Of a stretch of 63,840 nucleotides of DNA, positions 24,993 through 33,163 are shown in pieces. How positions within the stretch are numbered: position 1 is the stretch's first letter; each line of letters begins with the position of its first letter. Below the pieces are notes generated by a model that ran no database searches, had not been told where the DNA came from, and saw nothing but the letters and a program-made list of their open reading frames with translations. The position numbers were made by a program, and so were the translations under genes. Source of the stretch: Methanobacteriota archaeon (GTDB taxonomy: Archaea; Thermoplasmatota; Poseidoniia; Poseidoniales; Thalassarchaeaceae); contig JAERST010000010.1 in assembly GCA_016845365.1 (NCBI GenBank), forward strand, positions 1-63,840, in the 5' to 3' direction.

Positions 24993-25609
24993 CATTCTTC
25001 CTCATCGAGGAGGTTTTTCCACCAGCGCGCCGCCGGGATGACAATCGCTAGTCCAAGTAAGGCGGCAGCGCTGAAAGTCATCCAATTGAGAGAATTAAGC
25101 ATGGCATCCCCATAGATTCCAAGCAAGGCACCAGGGATGCCGAAGCGAAGTCCACGACCGAATAATCCGGCCGCGACAAATAGGCGCAAATCCATGCGGC
25201 CGGCACCGGCGATCCAAGCCAGAGCCTTGTATGGAATCGGAGAAACAGCGGCGATGAATATGCCCGCCGTACCGTATCTCTCAACCAAAATATTGAGTCG
25301 AGCGATGGTAGAATCTGAGACAAATCGCTCGAGTATCCATCCACCACCATACATGCCGATAGCATAGCCTCCTAATGCCCCAAAAACGCTCGACAGAGTG
25401 GCAACGAGAACTACTGCGGCAACAACTGCGCCGCTATCTGCATCGAGTATCATACTCCAGACGAGCGGGTCTGGCGGAACCGGTTGTAGGGCGGCTTCGC
25501 TAGCGGAGAGAATCGCCAGACCGAGATAACCCAGCCCGTCGGCCCACTCGATGGCTGAGTCGACGAACTCTTGAGGCACGATGTCCTGCACAATGCTTCG
25601 TCCGTCCAT
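24992..25609 (-). CDS. DedA/VTT-domain membrane protein
   Basis: 205 residues with about five hydrophobic segments. VTT-type signatures: SEAALQPVPPDPLVW, GALGGYAIGMYGGGWILERF, YGTAGIFIAAVSPIPYKALAWIAGAGRM, and GRGLRFGIPGALLG. This matches the YqaA/DedA subgroup, whose members move or flip membrane lipids. Upstream of, and same strand as, the regulator. Divergent from NOB1. Confidence 0.82.
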   Translation of the reverse strand: MDGRSIVQDIVPQEFVDSAIEWADGLGYLGLAILSASEAALQPVPPDPLVWSMILDADSGAVVAAVVLVATLSSVFGALGGYAIGMYGGGWILERFVSDSTIARLNILVERYGTAGIFIAAVSPIPYKALAWIAGAGRMDLRLFVAAGLFGRGLRFGIPGALLGIYGDAMLNSLNWMTFSAAALLGLAIVIPAARWWKNLLDEEE

Positions 25610-25690
25610 TTCGGGATGAAGGTTGCCGCCCGTCGCCGCGCCTCGACCCTCAACCCCACCCCTGATAGGCCAGCGCGCTCAGCCCGTCGT

Positions 25691-26188
25691 GTGAGCCAAT
25701 CGCGCGTGCTCGACACCTCCGCCCTCATCGGCTGGCCCTTGCCGGAATTGTCCGGGGGCTTTGTGGTGCCTGCGCAAGAGGATGAATTGTTGCGGGTTTC
25801 GCCCGACAGGGGAGCGATTTTCGCAGGATTGGGGTTGGTTGTTAGCGAGCCGAGCGCGCAAGCGGTGAGCTCTGCTTCCGATGCGGCGCGCGCCAGCGGC
25901 GATATGAGTGGCCTGTCGGAGATCGACCTCTCCCTCATTGCATTGGCATTGGAGAGGTCGGCCTTACTAGTCACAGATGATTATCGCATGCAGAATATCG
26001 CAACCGCACTAGGAGTCGAATGGCGAGCGGTTGGCGAGGCTGGAATCAGCGAGGTTTGGAGTTGGGAATTGAGGTGCGTCGGTTGTGGGGCGACACAAGC
26101 CGCACCAGACTCGCCCAATGAGCGCCGCAACGACTACGGAAATTGTCGCGTTTGCGGCGCAGCACTGCGATTGAAGAAGCAGCGATGA
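25691..26188 (+). CDS. nob1: Endoribonuclease NOB1 (PIN domain plus zinc ribbon)
   Basis: 165 residues from GTG 25691; ATG 25616 would add a basic, low-complexity leader absent from the family. PIN nuclease domain: VLDTSALIGW with the first catalytic Asp, LSEIDLSLIALALE and VTDDYRMQNIA with the other acids. C-terminal zinc ribbon: LRCVGCG ... GNCRVCGAAL. Archaeal Nob1 cleaves the 3' end of pre-16S rRNA. A CTGATAGG stretch before the GTG could be a weak TATA box. Confidence 0.88.
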   Translation: MSQSRVLDTSALIGWPLPELSGGFVVPAQEDELLRVSPDRGAIFAGLGLVVSEPSAQAVSSASDAARASGDMSGLSEIDLSLIALALERSALLVTDDYRMQNIATALGVEWRAVGEAGISEVWSWELRCVGCGATQAAPDSPNERRNDYGNCRVCGAALRLKKQR

Positions 26189-26216
26189 TTCTCGAGAGCG
26201 AACTCAAAACGAGGAT

Positions 26217-26441
26217 TCACTCGCTCTCGTCGGCGGCTGATTCAGCAGCAACTTCCTCAGTCACGCCGCCTCGGTCCATGTCCGACTCAGCCGAAGAAGG
26301 CGAGGATACGTCGGCGATTCCAGCTTGGAATTCCCCCTTAGCCCGGCCCAAGTTTCGAGCCAATTCGGGGATGCGCTTAGCGCCGAAGAGGAAGATTGCG
26401 AGAATGCCGATTATGACGAATTCGGTCGGACCTAATGCCAT
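26217..26441 (-). CDS. tatA: Sec-independent translocase subunit TatA
   Basis: 74 residues. Short N-terminus, one membrane helix (EFVIIGILAIFLFG), the hallmark FGxKR hinge as FGAKRIPELARNLG, an amphipathic helix (GRAKGEFQAGI) and an acidic tail. TatA forms the pore for export of folded proteins. No tatC is visible nearby. Confidence 0.92.
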   Translation of the reverse strand: MALGPTEFVIIGILAIFLFGAKRIPELARNLGRAKGEFQAGIADVSSPSSAESDMDRGGVTEEVAAESAADESE

Positions 26442-26515
26442 GTTGCTCGCTCCGAGGTGCGGCCCCCCTCACTCAAAGGCTTCGGCAGTCCAACCACGGA
26501 TGAGCCCAAAATGCC

Positions 26516-26803
26516 TCAACCTCCGGAAACCGGGGGAAGAAAGGCGATTTCTGATGCATCAGAGAGTTCGGCGTCCAAATCAGCACCGACCACGCCGTCA
26601 ACTGCGACGCGCAAACCGCTGTCGAGCATCGGTGTCAAGCGGAAGCGGTCGATGATATCTCGAGCGCTCGTACCGAGGAGAACAGCGACTTCAATCTCGC
26701 GCTCGCCCATTCTCTCGGCTAGCGGGCCGAAGAATAGCATCTTGACCTTCAGTGCAAGGTCTGTCTCAGGCTCTTCGGACACATCACTGCGCAGAGTCAA
26801 CAC
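26516..26803 (-). CDS. MoaD/SAMP-like beta-grasp sulfur carrier
   Basis: Up to 95 residues; the conserved part begins at KVKMLFFGPLAERMG, so the true start is probably later than TTG 26803 (CTG 26752, GTG 26782 or ATG 26740 are in frame). Beta-grasp core, then AFLPPVSGG with the C-terminal Gly-Gly that is adenylated and thiocarboxylated. It could serve molybdopterin synthesis or act as an archaeal ubiquitin-like modifier; no moaE or E1-like gene is in the window to decide. Confidence 0.82.
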   Translation of the reverse strand: MLTLRSDVSEEPETDLALKVKMLFFGPLAERMGEREIEVAVLLGTSARDIIDRFRLTPMLDSGLRVAVDGVVGADLDAELSDASEIAFLPPVSGG

Positions 26804-26866
26804 CCCAATGAATGCAACCCTCTCACCTCGCAGAATCTAAACGCCAGCCGAGGCGCAATCACGAAT

Positions 26867-27565
26867 ATGTCAGGAGGCGAGGACAGTAGGCCGGAGGTCA
26901 GAGCCATCGCCTTCGATTGTGATGGTGTCCTCGCCGACAATGATTCATCTTGGCAAAATATCCACGACCACTTCGGCACTGAGAATTCCGAAATGTTGGC
27001 GAAATTCCTTCGCAAGGAGATTACAGACGAGGAATTCGTTGCCGACGACCTGAGAATGTGGCGTGAGGTTCAACCAGAAATTCATCGGGATGAAATCATG
27101 CGTTGTTATTCTGGAATCAAATTGATGCCGGGGGCGCGCGATGTAGTCGAAGCACTGCACGCGCGCGGCATCCTGGTCGCCATTGTCTCCTCTGGAGTCG
27201 ACCTGTTAATCGGTTCAATCGCTCACATGCTGAAGGTCGACGATTGGGCAGCCAACGGATTCGAGTGGGATGATGATGGCTGGCTCGTCGGCGCTAAACC
27301 AACTGTGGTCGACTCTCACGATAAGGGCGCGATGGTTGAAAAATTCGCCCGCATCAACGGAATCGACCCGGCTCACATCGTCTCGGTTGGCGATTCTGGC
27401 CCCGACCTTTCGATGATGATTCCCGGGTCGCGATTTGTCGGCTTCAATCCAGCATCAAACCGCGGAGCCGACGCATTCACCGAAGCTGGAGTCCCTGTCG
27501 TCGAGGGCAAGGACCTTCGTGACATCTGGGACCCTATCTTTGGAACCCCGTTCCCTCAAGAATGA
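26867..27565 (+). CDS. HAD-family phosphatase, phosphoserine phosphatase-like
   Basis: 232 residues. Motif I FDCDGVLADND, motif II VAIVSSGVD, motif III Lys in HDKGAMVEKFA, motif IV VGDSGPDLSMM. The cap region and the overall plan resemble SerB. The substrate cannot be told from sequence. It may be translated soon after a short leader; no SD is seen. Convergent with the PolD small subunit gene. Confidence 0.8.
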   Translation: MSGGEDSRPEVRAIAFDCDGVLADNDSSWQNIHDHFGTENSEMLAKFLRKEITDEEFVADDLRMWREVQPEIHRDEIMRCYSGIKLMPGARDVVEALHARGILVAIVSSGVDLLIGSIAHMLKVDDWAANGFEWDDDGWLVGAKPTVVDSHDKGAMVEKFARINGIDPAHIVSVGDSGPDLSMMIPGSRFVGFNPASNRGADAFTEAGVPVVEGKDLRDIWDPIFGTPFPQE

Positions 27566-27583
27566 GCGTGCCCGGCTCAGAAT

Positions 27584-27611
27584 TAACCACAGAGGCACAG
27601 AGGCACAGAGG
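27584..27611 (+). repeat. CACAGAGG-type intergenic motif (copy 2)
   Basis: TAACCACAGAGGCACAGAGG continuing with one more CACAGAGG unit. It is the inverse of the copy at 14151-14170. It lies in the 233-base convergent gap 27566-27798, which holds this motif, two hairpins and no gene. Confidence 0.5.
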
Positions 27612-27732
27612 ATGAATATGCGGGCTGAGTGAAATCTACAGCCATCTCGAAACGCGCTCTTACAGATACATCAATCGATGTAAATGCCATCCGAGTCTTT
27701 CACCATTAATCCAAGCGAGTTCGATGTGAATC

Positions 27733-27782
27733 GGAGGCGTAGCCTCCTCATTTGAGCGCTGTCGGCGCGTCGGCGCGCCGAC
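27733..27782. terminator. Two stem-loops between convergent genes
   Basis: GGAGGC-GTA-GCCTCC at 27733-27747 and GTCGGCGCG-TCGG-CGCGCCGAC at 27761-27782 (9 bp perfect). Being symmetric, they could end transcripts from both sides. Confidence 0.45.
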
Positions 27783-27798
27783 ATCTGAAAGACGAGGA

Positions 27799-29445
27799 TT
27801 AGGCGAATGGAATACTCGCTGACTCATGCGTATGCAAATTGATGACAGTCAAAATGCACGGCTTCGGCTGGAATCCCAACATCCGCTGATAATCGGTCTG
27901 GTCCTGCCAAGTCGAAGAGTGAACAATCGTCGTCCCCTTGTGATTTCCAACAAAGTGACCGTGCACGTGACCGGTAACGAAAATGTCAGGCACCTGCCGA
28001 ATCACCATCCGGTCCTCGGGCTCGGGAGAGAGAGGAGTCTTGCCTCCCCAAGAAGGAGCCAAGTGACGACGCTCGAGCATCGCTCGCATGGCCATCTCCG
28101 GTTTCGAGTAAGTCACAGAGCGGAGTCCAGCGACAAAATCGTCGATACTTTTGCCGTGATACGAGAGGATGCGGACGCCGTGCAAACTGAATTCACAAGG
28201 GTTCCCAACGAAGACGGCGTCCGAGTAATCCTGCTGAACCTCAGGATCCAATGCAGGTTGTGGTTCCGCGGGGCGAACCGCATCGTGGTTTCCGGGGAGG
28301 ATGACCACGTCAACCCAGTCCGGTAAGCCTTCTAGAAGTCGTGCCAATTCGCCGTACTGCGCGAATAAATCGGTGATGGCGAGGTGGCGCTCCTGACCCG
28401 GGTAAATCCCCACTCCATCGACCCCATCTCCGCTCAAAACGAAGTACTTCACAGTCCGCGCCAACGGGTCCTCGTTGAACCATCGAATCATCTTCTCCCA
28501 CTGCGGCCCGAGGAAGGTCTTCGATCCCACGTGAACGTCTGAAAGGAATGCAGCCGACACGGCTCGATCCGCGTTAGCGGTCGCCTTCGAATGTTGTCTC
28601 ATCGGAGGTAAATGGATGTTGGATGCCATGAAGCGCGGGCTTCTTTCTCCGAGGAGGAAATGCCCGCTGATTCCGATTACATCGTCGTTCATCAGACCGT
28701 CCAAAGCGGGATGCAAAGGCGCTGCTCCGGTTGGAGGTCTGAGGGAACAGGCAATATTCTGAGTCTCGTCTTCAAGGACGAAGCTGAGATTGCCTGAACG
28801 AGTCCAGCGCGAGTCGGATGCTAGTCCGACGAGGGTGATTTCGTAATCGCGCGATGTGTGTCGTTGTCTGTTTCTCCACGCCTCTGCGATACTGATTGGC
28901 CGGCGTGGCAGAGCACCGCCTGTGATGAGGAGGTTGCGGATTTGTTTCAGGCGGTCTGAGAAGAAAGATTGCATATCTGTCATCTTTCCTTCTGTTTTCG
29001 ATGCGCCGGTGATGTCGTAATGAATCTCGATTTCTGCATCGACATCACGTGCTTGCATCGGGAAATCTTCCAATCGGTAATGTTCGAGCCCGTGAGGACG
29101 AGGAGGAGGTGCGGGCTCGCTCGAGGTGACCGGAGCAATTGTGCGCCCGATGGTCTGTCCGGTTTCGGGACGGGCCAGGGTTGCTTGCAGAGTTTGGGCG
29201 GCTGCCGGTGGAGTCGCAGGGGCTACTTCGGGGGCCGCCTCGATGGTCTCCTCGGTGGGAACAAACGCTAGCAATTCATCGATGGTCTGAGCGTTCAGAA
29301 GCCGCGTTTCACTAGCTGTGGCGGCTTCGATAAGCGGCTGAAGGTTGGGCAAGGACGCAATCTTCTCCTGAGCCTCCTTGCCCATGACGAGAAGGCCTGC
29401 GGCACCGAGTTGCCGGCTCCTTTCTGCCCAGTTCTCACCGGTCAT
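27799..29445 (-). CDS. polB: DNA polymerase D small subunit (DP1)
   Basis: 548 residues. A variable N-terminal half with Pro/Ala-rich linkers, an OB-fold region (YEITLVGLASDSRW ... LEDETQNIACSL) and a C-terminal calcineurin-like phosphoesterase core: SDVHVGSKTF, LSGDGVDGVG, LPGNHDAV, YHGKSIDD and VTGHVHGHF. DP1 gives the 3'-5' proofreading exonuclease of the euryarchaeal replicative polymerase; the large subunit DP2 is not in the window. The metal-binding residues all look intact. This gene is a strong euryarchaeal marker. Confidence 0.95.
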   Translation of the reverse strand: MTGENWAERSRQLGAAGLLVMGKEAQEKIASLPNLQPLIEAATASETRLLNAQTIDELLAFVPTEETIEAAPEVAPATPPAAAQTLQATLARPETGQTIGRTIAPVTSSEPAPPPRPHGLEHYRLEDFPMQARDVDAEIEIHYDITGASKTEGKMTDMQSFFSDRLKQIRNLLITGGALPRRPISIAEAWRNRQRHTSRDYEITLVGLASDSRWTRSGNLSFVLEDETQNIACSLRPPTGAAPLHPALDGLMNDDVIGISGHFLLGERSPRFMASNIHLPPMRQHSKATANADRAVSAAFLSDVHVGSKTFLGPQWEKMIRWFNEDPLARTVKYFVLSGDGVDGVGIYPGQERHLAITDLFAQYGELARLLEGLPDWVDVVILPGNHDAVRPAEPQPALDPEVQQDYSDAVFVGNPCEFSLHGVRILSYHGKSIDDFVAGLRSVTYSKPEMAMRAMLERRHLAPSWGGKTPLSPEPEDRMVIRQVPDIFVTGHVHGHFVGNHKGTTIVHSSTWQDQTDYQRMLGFQPKPCILTVINLHTHESASIPFA

Positions 29446-29518
29446 CCGCCGCAGGTCGGCTCGGACCGCTCATGATGATATCGCTGAATTCGGCTCGTAG
29501 AGCCGTGTGCACGAAGGC

Positions 29519-30205
29519 TCATTCGTCCCAGTCTGTCAATGAGGCCAAATCGACTTTCTGAATCTCATCAGCGACCGTCTTGCTGTCTTCATCAGCCCAT
29601 GACAGACTGCCAGCCCATTGCTCGGATTTTGGATCCATTCCAGAGGTGTCAATATGCTCGCCGTCCTCTCCGCGACTCTCGACCTCGGCGAGCCGCGCTT
29701 CGTCTGCCTTGACGCGGTCGAGAAGTTCTAGGCTGAGACGAAGCGCGAATGAAACGAATGACTTCTTGTTATCGAGACGGTCATTCTCTCCGAAGTCACG
29801 TCGCCGCACGATGAAGTGATCGCCTGCTGTGACGGCGACGTGGACAAGCCCGACCTCCTTGGTCGGGGTTGCACCACCAGGACCTGCGATGCCGGTGATG
29901 GCAATCGATACCTCGGCATCGGAGCGATAACGCGCGCCGCGAGCCATCTGTAGAGCCACTTGGTGCGAGACGGCGCCTGCATCCCCCTTGTCAAAAGCAG
30001 TTTTTTCGACGCCCAGTTCGCGCATTTTTGCCTCGTTATTGTAGACAACCCAACCTTGGTCGAACCAATTGGTTGCGCCGGAGATATCGGTGAAGGTAGA
30101 GGCGAGCAGTCCCCCTGTGCAAGACTCGGCGGTGGCTATGCTCCAGCCGCGCTTGCGGAGTCTCCGGCTCAGCCTCGAGGCGAGCGCTGCAGTCTCTTCG
30201 ACCAC
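29519..30205 (-). CDS. CinA-type nicotinamide-nucleotide amidase with extended tail
   Basis: 228 residues. CinA C-terminal domain: ATAESCTGGLLASTFTDISG, WFDQGWVVYNNEAK, DAGAVSHQVALQMARGA and ITGIAGPGGATPTKEVGLVH. Family members deamidate NMN to nicotinate mononucleotide in NAD recycling. It lacks the N-terminal MoaB-like domain of bacterial CinA and carries an acidic ~60-residue tail. Upstream of polD small subunit on the same strand, 73 bases apart. Confidence 0.88.
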   Translation of the reverse strand: MVEETAALASRLSRRLRKRGWSIATAESCTGGLLASTFTDISGATNWFDQGWVVYNNEAKMRELGVEKTAFDKGDAGAVSHQVALQMARGARYRSDAEVSIAITGIAGPGGATPTKEVGLVHVAVTAGDHFIVRRRDFGENDRLDNKKSFVSFALRLSLELLDRVKADEARLAEVESRGEDGEHIDTSGMDPKSEQWAGSLSWADEDSKTVADEIQKVDLASLTDWDE

Positions 30206-30329
30206 GTCTGCTCGCTCGCCTCGTCCTTCTTGACTCTTTCACAGGCCTCGGGCCGATGATTCATCGAAAAGTGAAAGTGAACTGAGAGGAAACTAAACCC
30301 AAACTGAAAGTGAACTGCTCAGAAATCAC

Positions 30330-30380
30330 GGGCCCACCACCTCGAAGATTACCATCGATTGAATTCGAGGTGGTGGGCCC
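30330..30380. repeat. 17-bp perfect inverted repeat spanning the 3' end of tRNA-Val
   Basis: Arm 1 30330-30346 GGGCCCACCACCTCGAA and arm 2 30364-30380 TTCGAGGTGGTGGGCCC, with a 17-base spacer. Arm 2 holds the tRNA-Val 3' acceptor strand, CCA and seven trailer bases. The precursor RNA could fold its trailer onto the acceptor 3' strand. Confidence 0.85.
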
Positions 30381-30446
30381 GACCGGAATTGAACCGGTGA
30401 TCTTCGCTTTGTAAGAGCGACGTCATAACCCCTAGACCACGGGCCC
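30371..30446 (-). tRNA. tRNA-Val (anticodon TAC)
   Basis: Minus strand: acceptor GGGCCCG pairs with CGGGCCC, then A and encoded CCA. Anticodon stem TCGCT/AGCGA with loop CTTACAA, anticodon TAC. T-arm ACCGG-TTCAATT-CCGGT. No intron. Its 3' end is one arm of the inverted repeat 30330-30380. Confidence 0.95.
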
Positions 30447-30513
30447 TGAGTCAGAACGCGGGCGCGACGTGTTCAAATGATTGGCGGTCGAATAGTCTGT
30501 TCGCGGTGAGGCG

Positions 30514-31506
30514 ATGAACCCCTTGCAAGACCTCTTGGAGCGACTGCGAAAAAGCGGCGTTCCCGTCGACGAAAATGTCGCCGATGCGATTCAGAATGTC
30601 TTCGTCGGTTCGTTCACAGATTTTCCTCTGGATGCCTTCTTTCATGACCGCCCTGTGCCGTTTTTGGTAACTGAAAATGATGCTGCAAAGACGATTTCCG
30701 CACCTCATATGGTCGCCACCTTACTTCACCACCTAGAGCTTCGACAGGGGCAACACGTCCTACTCATCGGTGCGAAGGGGGGTTATCTTGCCGCTCTCAT
30801 CGATTGGATGGTTGGCGAGAGCGGGATGGTTACGATTGTCGAGCCGCACGCGGCGGTGCTTGCGCACACGTCCGAGCGGCTCGAGTTTCATGATGCTAAA
30901 GGGATGGTTCGAGCGCTGCCGGTGGCTGCGCTCGACGACGCGGACGAACTCGCGCGGCGAGTCGACCGCGTGCTGATTACTGGAGCCGTCAAGGAGATTC
31001 CACTGACCGTTGCGGGAATGGTCGAGGAGGGTGGTTTTGTTCTTGGGCCGTTCGGTGGGCCGATTCAGCAAACCCTACTCAAGCGCGAGCGACAAGGCGA
31101 CGACTGGTTGGACACAGAGTTGGGCAGCGTAGTTTTCGGGCCGATGGACTTGTCCGAGGCCGAGCGCGGACCACTTGACCCGCACGCGCTCGCGGACCAT
31201 ATCGAGGATGCGCTGAACATCATCGTCGAACTCGTGGAGATCGACGATGAGACGGTCGGACGAATTGAAGAATTGGTGGAATCTTTGCGCGGGATGCCTG
31301 CGGACATTCCGCCGTTGGATGAGGATTCGACCGAGGACGAACTCGCCGAGCATCCGGTTTTCGAATTGCTGATGGCCGAGATGGAGTGGTTGCAACCGAT
31401 GTGGCCGCTTTTCGGGCAACTGCTCTCCATCGACATCGAATCTCCCGGCGATTGGGACGATGATGAACCGCCGATGGTTGGCGGACATGAAGACCTCGTT
31501 CCTTGA
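30514..31506 (+). CDS. Protein-L-isoaspartate O-methyltransferase-like protein
   Basis: 330 residues, longer than the ~210-residue PCMT family. N-terminal half is PCMT-like: LDAFFHDRPVPFLV, AKTISAPHMVATLLHHLELRQ, VLLIGAKGGYLAALI (SAM-binding loop), VDRVLITGAVKEIP and MVEEGGFVLGPFGG. The C-terminal ~120 residues are acidic and helical and match no family I recognise. PCMT repairs isoaspartyl damage, but the core substitutions (GAKGGY for GTGSGY) leave the activity open. SD-like GGTGAGG precedes the ATG. Co-directional with the HEAT-repeat gene. Confidence 0.75.
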   Translation: MNPLQDLLERLRKSGVPVDENVADAIQNVFVGSFTDFPLDAFFHDRPVPFLVTENDAAKTISAPHMVATLLHHLELRQGQHVLLIGAKGGYLAALIDWMVGESGMVTIVEPHAAVLAHTSERLEFHDAKGMVRALPVAALDDADELARRVDRVLITGAVKEIPLTVAGMVEEGGFVLGPFGGPIQQTLLKRERQGDDWLDTELGSVVFGPMDLSEAERGPLDPHALADHIEDALNIIVELVEIDDETVGRIEELVESLRGMPADIPPLDEDSTEDELAEHPVFELLMAEMEWLQPMWPLFGQLLSIDIESPGDWDDDEPPMVGGHEDLVP

Positions 31507-31587
31507 TTGAGGGCTGTGGTCGAGCAAAGTTCGGGTGTGGATTTGTGAGCGGAGCGTTCATCTCGGTCTCGCCGGTGCCGAGGCCCG

Positions 31588-32589
31588 ATGAGTGTTCGAC
31601 CTGCGCTGGCGAAGTTGAATCACTCCGATGTGCGCCAGCGCCGTCGAGCGGTTCGCCATCTGTTTGAGCTCGACGATGCGGAGGCCCTCGATGGATTCGT
31701 CAGATTGCTCGAGGACCCCGACCCCTGGTTTCGCGAGAAGGCGCTTGAAGCGATTCAGCGATGGGCGGCCAGCAAGGACCTCGCGCTAATCGAAAGGCTG
31801 GCGGGCTCGCCTCAGCAAACCCGAAGATTACTGGCGGCGCGGATCGCGGGGCGCGCTGGCAAGGGCGGACTCGCCGTGCTGACTGCTTTGTGCGAGGACG
31901 ATGACCCAAGCATTCGATTGGCCGCTTGGCAAGCGAGAATGGGTTTGGATTCAGCAGCAGTCAAATTGGGAATCTCTTCGGATGATAGAGCGGTCCGCAA
32001 GGCCGCAGTCGACCGATTATCCGCTGTAGATTTGCCCGACGAAAAGAGACTATTGCAACTCCTAAACGATGATTCCGAAGGGGTCAGAACCGCAGCACTC
32101 GGAATCATCGAGGCGGGTGATACCGCTCAATCCGAAGCAATCAGCGAGCGACTGACAGAGTTAGCAACTCAATCCGCGGGCGAGACCAAAGCTAGAATCG
32201 CAGCTCTTCTCATCGCCGACTCGCCCGAAGCATTAGGCGAATGGATCAGCGACCAGAATACAGCATTCGTCAACCATTTCGCCAAAACACTCCGCCAATC
32301 AAATTGGGCGAGCGTCGACGGCTTGCCAGCCCAACTCGAAGCGGAGGCATCAGAAGCCCTGCTAGCAAGAATTCTCAGGGGCGAGCGCAGTCAAGAAGCG
32401 ACACAAATGCGCGAGTCCCTGCTAACCGATGAGGCTCGAACCCCCGAACTCCGTTCCCGCCTCATCGAGGACCTAATCGGCCGTCCAATCCACGATTCAA
32501 CACTCGATATCGCCCAATCATTAACAGAATCAAGCGAAGAAATAATCGCATCCTCAGCCAAGAATTTGCTTGCCGAACACGCCGATTGA
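31588..32589 (+). CDS. HEAT-repeat protein
   Basis: 333 residues made largely of ~30-residue helical pairs: DVRQRRRAVRHLFELDDAEA, EDPDPWFREKALEAIQRWA, DDDPSIRLAAWQARMGLDSA, SDDRAVRKAAVDRLSAVD, NDDSEGVRTAALGIIEAGD. No signal peptide. HEAT scaffolds bind proteins or nucleic acid; the partner is unknown. It begins 81 bases after the PCMT-like gene and may share its mRNA. Confidence 0.75.
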   Translation: MSVRPALAKLNHSDVRQRRRAVRHLFELDDAEALDGFVRLLEDPDPWFREKALEAIQRWAASKDLALIERLAGSPQQTRRLLAARIAGRAGKGGLAVLTALCEDDDPSIRLAAWQARMGLDSAAVKLGISSDDRAVRKAAVDRLSAVDLPDEKRLLQLLNDDSEGVRTAALGIIEAGDTAQSEAISERLTELATQSAGETKARIAALLIADSPEALGEWISDQNTAFVNHFAKTLRQSNWASVDGLPAQLEAEASEALLARILRGERSQEATQMRESLLTDEARTPELRSRLIEDLIGRPIHDSTLDIAQSLTESSEEIIASSAKNLLAEHAD

Positions 32590-32632
32590 ACCTAGCAAGC
32601 AAGGTTCCAGCGTTTGATCCAGCCGAAACCAA

Positions 32633-33046
32633 TCAGTTTCCAACCGCCGGCTGCCGCAACCGAGACAATGGAACGGCAATCGGCGGCAAATGGTCGGAGA
32701 GACGATGCCGACTCGTCTTCGGCAACATCAATTTCCCAGACAGCGCGGCATCGACAATATCCTGCTTACTAATCGAGTCGCGCCCCGAATTCGGCCACAA
32801 ATCCAACTCGATTGATTCATCCTCCAAATAGTCAATCAAAACGCACGGAACGCACTGCAAACCGATGCGCTGCGCGACTTCGTAGCGGTGGTGTCCGTCG
32901 AGGATAGTACCGGTTGTCCTGTCGAGGAGGAGAGGTTTGGTGTAGGCATTCCAGCGGTGTGTCATGCGCTCCAATTGGTCGACCTTTCGCGGGATAATTT
33001 GCTCGTGCGGGCGAAGCACTTCCAAGGGCACCAACTCGACCTCCAT
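32633..33046 (-). CDS. ParB/Srx-fold protein, SerK-like (free serine kinase family)
   Basis: 137 residues. VPLEVLRPHEQI matches the active-site HE pair of the ADP-dependent serine kinase SerK of Thermococcus (Glu15 here would be the catalytic Glu), TGTILDGHHRYEVAQRIG is the ParB/Srx phosphate-binding motif, and the C-terminal LPKTSRHRLSDHLPP matches the conserved PKTTRHVLP end of SerK. The middle is shorter than in SerK. The family match is strong by eye; the serine kinase activity is inferred. Convergent with the HEAT gene. Confidence 0.7.
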   Translation of the reverse strand: MEVELVPLEVLRPHEQIIPRKVDQLERMTHRWNAYTKPLLLDRTTGTILDGHHRYEVAQRIGLQCVPCVLIDYLEDESIELDLWPNSGRDSISKQDIVDAALSGKLMLPKTSRHRLSDHLPPIAVPLSRLRQPAVGN

Positions 33047-33163
33047 ACCCCTCGCAAACGGGCTTCACGAATATGTCTGATGCTTGAACAAGGCACGCTA
33101 GATGCGCGGTAAATGTGATTGATTTCCCGACGGATTGATGGCCGGGCAGCCTGAAGACGGCTC

